Shown: positions 20,150 to 22,150 of the stretch, in pieces
Position numbering within the stretch: position 1 is the stretch's first letter
Layout: each line of letters opens with the position of its first letter
From: JBHEMK01 sp046262635
GTDB taxonomy: Bacteria; Actinomycetota; Thermoleophilia; Gaiellales; Gaiellaceae
Length of the DNA stretch: 22,150 bases
Assembly: GCA_046262635.1 (NCBI GenBank)
Contig: JBHEMK010000096.1
Coordinates: 1 to 22,150, forward strand
Direction: 5' to 3'
Notes under the pieces: model-generated
Seen by the model: only the letters and a program-made list of their open reading frames with translations
What the model was told of the DNA's origin: nothing
Databases searched by the model: none
Made by a program: the position numbers and the translations under genes

Positions 20150-21174
20150 GAAACGACGATTCCCGAGCCTTCCTCGACGCTGCCGACCCGCCGCAGGAAG
20201 AGCCCGCGGGCGGCGAACTCCGCCTCGAGCGACGCGCCCATCGCCGCCGGCAGCGAGACGAGCAGACCGCCCGACGTCTGCGCGTCGAAGCCGAGCGCCA
20301 ACAGCTCGTCCGCCACGTCGCCGGACTCGAGGTGGGGCCCGGCGAAGTCGCGGTTGCGCGGATCCCCGCCCGTCCGCACACCCGCGCGGGCGACCTCGAG
20401 GGCACCTGCGAGCGCCGGCAGCCGGTCGGCGAGGAGGCTGATGCGGACGCCGCTTCGCTCCGCCACCTCGTGGGCGTGTCCAAAGAGGCCGAAGCCGGTC
20501 ACGTCGGTGACGGCGTGGGGCGCGAGCGGACGCAGGACCTCGGCCGCGCGTGCGTTGAGCGTCGTCATCCAGCCGATCGCCGCCGCGAGGTCGGCCTCGC
20601 CGACGAGTTCCGTCGCCCGCCCTGCGAGCACCAGGCCGGTTCCGAGCGGCTTCGTCAGGAAGAGCGCGTCGCCGGGGCGCGCGCGGCTCTTTTGCCAGAT
20701 GCCCTCGGGATGAACCATCCCGACCACGGCCAGCCCGTACTTCGGGCCCGGGTCGCGGATCGTATGACCGCCGGCGAGCAGGCCGCCCGCCGCGCGCACC
20801 TGCTCTGCGGCGGCGGCGAAGACGGCGCCGAGCACCTCGGTCGGGAGCTCCTCGGGAAAGGCTGCGATCGAGAGCGCGAGCAGCGGCGTCCCGCCCATCG
20901 CGAAAACGTCGTTCAGAGCATTCGTCGCCGCGATCGCACCGAACTGGCTCGGGTCGTCGACGAGCGGAGGGAAGAAGTCGAGCGTGAAGATGATCGCGCG
21001 CTGGTCGTCGAGCCTGTAGACGGCGGCGTCGTCGGCCGGCGCGAGCCCGACGAGCAGGTTCTCCGCCTCGACCGGGACGAACGCCTTCAGGAGGTGCTCG
21101 AGGCGCGCCGCCGAGTACTTGGCCGCACACCCGCCGCCGGCCGTGAGGCCGGAGAGCGTGAGCGGAGCTTCCAT
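20146..21174 (-). CDS. selD: Selenide, water dikinase (selenophosphate synthase)
   Basis: SelD makes selenophosphate, the selenium donor for selenocysteine and selenouridine, from selenide and ATP. The 342-residue length is normal. The catalytic loop is TAGGGCAAK, with Cys16 in the Cys/Sec position and Lys19 conserved. The enzyme is therefore the cysteine form and needs no UGA decoding. APADDAAVY, TLDFFPPLVDDP, ATNALNDVFAMGG, LLAGGHTIRDPGPKYGLAV and TDVTGFGLFGHAHEVA are all family motifs. The ATG at 21174 lies exactly 6 bases after TACAGT, suggesting a leaderless transcript. No selA, selB, selC, selenouridine synthase or obvious selenoprotein is in the window. It converges on the MerR gene with a 4-base overlap. 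Confidence 0.95.
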   Translation of the reverse strand: MEAPLTLSGLTAGGGCAAKYSAARLEHLLKAFVPVEAENLLVGLAPADDAAVYRLDDQRAIIFTLDFFPPLVDDPSQFGAIAATNALNDVFAMGGTPLLALSIAAFPEELPTEVLGAVFAAAAEQVRAAGGLLAGGHTIRDPGPKYGLAVVGMVHPEGIWQKSRARPGDALFLTKPLGTGLVLAGRATELVGEADLAAAIGWMTTLNARAAEVLRPLAPHAVTDVTGFGLFGHAHEVAERSGVRISLLADRLPALAGALEVARAGVRTGGDPRNRDFAGPHLESGDVADELLALGFDAQTSGGLLVSLPAAMGASLEAEFAARGLFLRRVGSVEEGSGIVVS

Positions 21175-21180
21175 CTCTCA

Positions 21181-21186
21181 ACTGTA
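21181..21186 (-). promoter_or_regulatory. -10 box TACAGT for selD
   Basis: TACAGT on the minus strand ends exactly 6 bases before the selD ATG, with TGAGAG between, too close to serve as a ribosome binding site. A leaderless transcript is likely. Confidence 0.6.
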
Positions 21187-21194
21187 GAGCGAAA

Positions 21195-21218
21195 GAGCGG
21201 CGGTGCGGGCCGCCGCTC
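21195..21218. repeat. Inverted repeat over the -35 region of selD
   Basis: GAGCGGCGG (21195-21203) and CCGCCGCTC (21210-21218) form a perfect 9-bp inverted repeat around TGCGGG. With a 17-base spacer the selD -35 hexamer would fall exactly in the loop (21204-21209), so this could be an operator. It could also act as a hairpin blocking transcription from either side. It lies between divergent genes, so an ordinary terminator role is unlikely. Confidence 0.5.
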
Positions 21219-21309
21219 CTTCAGGGGGGAGGAGGAGGAGGAGCCGCTGCCGGCGCCCCCGGCCTCAAGTTCGAGGCAGACGGGGCTTGACCTTCCTGCC
21301 CGGCTCGCG

Positions 21310-21315
21310 TAGAGA
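21310..21315 (+). promoter_or_regulatory. Weak -10 box TAGAGA for the SDR gene
   Basis: TAGAGA ends 6 bases before the GTG at 21322. The last base is A rather than T, so it fits the window's leaderless pattern only partly. The spacing is the main support. Confidence 0.35.
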
Positions 21316-21321
21316 GGGCCG

Positions 21322-22014
21322 GTGGAGAAGGCGGCGCTCGTCACCGGCGGCTCGTCGGGAATCGGCCTCGCGATCGCGCGGATGCTGCGCGCCGAGGGCT
21401 ACGAGCTGACGCTCGCCTCTCGACGGCCCGAGCGAGTCGAGGCCGCCGCGAACGAGCTTGGCGCTCTCGCCGTCGCCGCCGACGTGTCGAAGGAGCACGA
21501 CTGCGAGCGGCTCGTCGCGGAGCATCGCGAGCGCTTCGGGCGGCTGGACGTGCTCGTCAACTCCGCAGGGATCGGCATCGCAGGCGCGCTCGAGCAGCTC
21601 TCGACCAAGCACTGGGACCTCCAGCTCGGGATCAACCTGCGCGGCCTCTTTCTCGTCACCCGCGCCTCGGTGCCGCTCTTGCGGGCGAGCCGGGGCCTCG
21701 TAGTCAATCTCTCGTCGATCGCAGGCACGATCCCCACCCCGGGCCTCGCCGCCTACGGCGCCTCGAAGGCCGCCGTGATCTCGCTGACCCGCTCCCTCAA
21801 TGCCGAGCTCGACGGCGCGGGCGTCCGCTGCACGGCGCTCTGCCCGGGCTTCGTCGACACGGCGATGGCCGAGTGGTCGGGCGTCCCGAGCGACGAGATG
21901 ATCCGACCGGCAGACTGCGCCGAGGTCGTGAGGATGTTGCTGAGACTGGGCCCACACGCCCGCGTCGCGCAGATCGTGATCGAGCGCGTGGGCGCCTCCG
22001 ATCAGATCGCCTAG
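21322..22014 (+). CDS. Short-chain dehydrogenase/reductase
   Basis: The 230-residue enzyme is a classical SDR oxidoreductase. The cofactor loop TGGSSGIG is at residues 8-15, with SRRPERV after the second strand, where the Arg pair favours NADPH. AADVSKEHD, DVLVNSAGIG (NxAG variant) and the catalytic triad follow: Ser132 in NLSSIAG, Tyr145 and Lys149 in AAYGASKAA. LCPGFVDTAMA is the usual substrate-loop region. The substrate is not predictable. GTG at 21322 gives the normal N-terminus right before the Rossmann strand. It is divergent from selD, with a G-rich tract and an inverted repeat in between. Confidence 0.93.
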   Translation: MEKAALVTGGSSGIGLAIARMLRAEGYELTLASRRPERVEAAANELGALAVAADVSKEHDCERLVAEHRERFGRLDVLVNSAGIGIAGALEQLSTKHWDLQLGINLRGLFLVTRASVPLLRASRGLVVNLSSIAGTIPTPGLAAYGASKAAVISLTRSLNAELDGAGVRCTALCPGFVDTAMAEWSGVPSDEMIRPADCAEVVRMLLRLGPHARVAQIVIERVGASDQIA

Positions 22015-22068
22015 ACAGGATGGAGCTGTAGCCCGCGAGGGTGCGGCGTCCGGTTGTCGGCAGAGAGT

Positions 22069-22142
22069 GGTCGGCGCCTACGCATCTGTCGTGGGTTGCC
22101 GGGGTGTGCCCGGTAGAGCCACATACGGAGGTCGCCGACCAT
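22069..22142 (+). promoter_or_regulatory. 5' leader with ribosome binding site and start-codon-pairing segment
   Basis: GGAGGT (22127-22132) stands 8 bases before the ATG at 22141, a standard ribosome binding site. Bases 22133-22142 (CGCCGACC plus AT of the start codon) are complementary to 22067-22076 (GTGGTCGGCG, one G-T wobble), and the segment GGTCG-C-CGACC (22130-22140) can also fold locally. Both structures would hide the start region. No clear -10 box was found. TACGCA at 22079 is a weak candidate. Confidence 0.4.
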
Positions 22143-22150
22143 GTACGACT
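22141..22150 (+). CDS. Start of a gene cut by the window end
   Basis: ATG with codons for Met-Tyr-Asp follows a good GGAGGT ribosome binding site at the right distance. Only three codons are in the window, so the product cannot be identified. Having an explicit leader and ribosome binding site, it differs from the leaderless genes around it. Confidence 0.45.

Noticed and set aside
1..22150. A defence island, biosynthetic cluster or CRISPR system
   Set aside because: The helicase has no nuclease, methylase-specificity or protease partner, no arrays of direct repeats were found, and all neighbours are ordinary metabolic, repair or transport genes.

Overview
The window is very GC-rich chromosomal DNA, and nearly every codon in the real genes ends in G or C. 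The gene content points to a high-GC actinobacterium: an Actinobacteria-type GlgM/GlgA glycosyltransferase, a PAC2-family protein, a CtaA with an E-x-x-N-R signature, and leaderless transcripts with TAnnnT -10 boxes. A deep lineage such as Thermoleophilia/Gaiellales is my inference and is not proven here. There is no rRNA, tRNA, CRISPR array, insertion sequence or phage gene. Most genes are housekeeping or metabolic.

Layout from left to right. An O-antigen-ligase-like membrane protein lies on the minus strand (58-1518). After a 550-base stretch with at most one doubtful small ORF comes a tightly coupled plus-strand run: AlkA-like DNA glycosylase, SAM methyltransferase, proC, 6-phosphogluconolactonase and an ArsR-like regulator (2076-5659). 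A perfect hairpin terminator separates this run from a minus-strand helical-repeat protein (5789-6451). Next is a decayed prmC copy (6463-6987) broken by about six frame changes, and the promoter of the fatty-acid oxidation operon fadA-fadB (6972-10084) lies in its 3' end. A duplicated-domain protein of unknown function (10285-10890) converges on a minus-strand pair, glgM followed by an AlkZ-like winged-helix protein. Divergent from glgM is a large SF2 helicase with an acidic insert and a basic tail (13277-15838). Then come a second, unidentified decayed ORF, a PAC2 protein and heme A synthase ctaA (both minus), a frameshifted DHA2-type MFS exporter coupled to a MerR regulator (plus), selD (minus), an SDR oxidoreductase (plus) and the first codons of a gene cut by the window end.

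The most informative signals are regulatory and evolutionary. At six starts a TAnnnT box ends exactly 6 or 7 bases before the start codon, the geometry of leaderless mRNA, and several of these boxes use the upstream gene's TAG stop codon as their first three bases. Within operons the genes are instead coupled by ATGA, GTGA or TTGA overlaps. Two convergent pairs share their stop codons in a 4-base overlap. The MFS-MerR unit has a palindrome placed just upstream of its -10 box, as MerR operators are. I did not find a clear novel multi-gene system. The best candidates for follow-up are the helicase architecture, the two pseudogenes, the MFS frameshift and the promoter rules.
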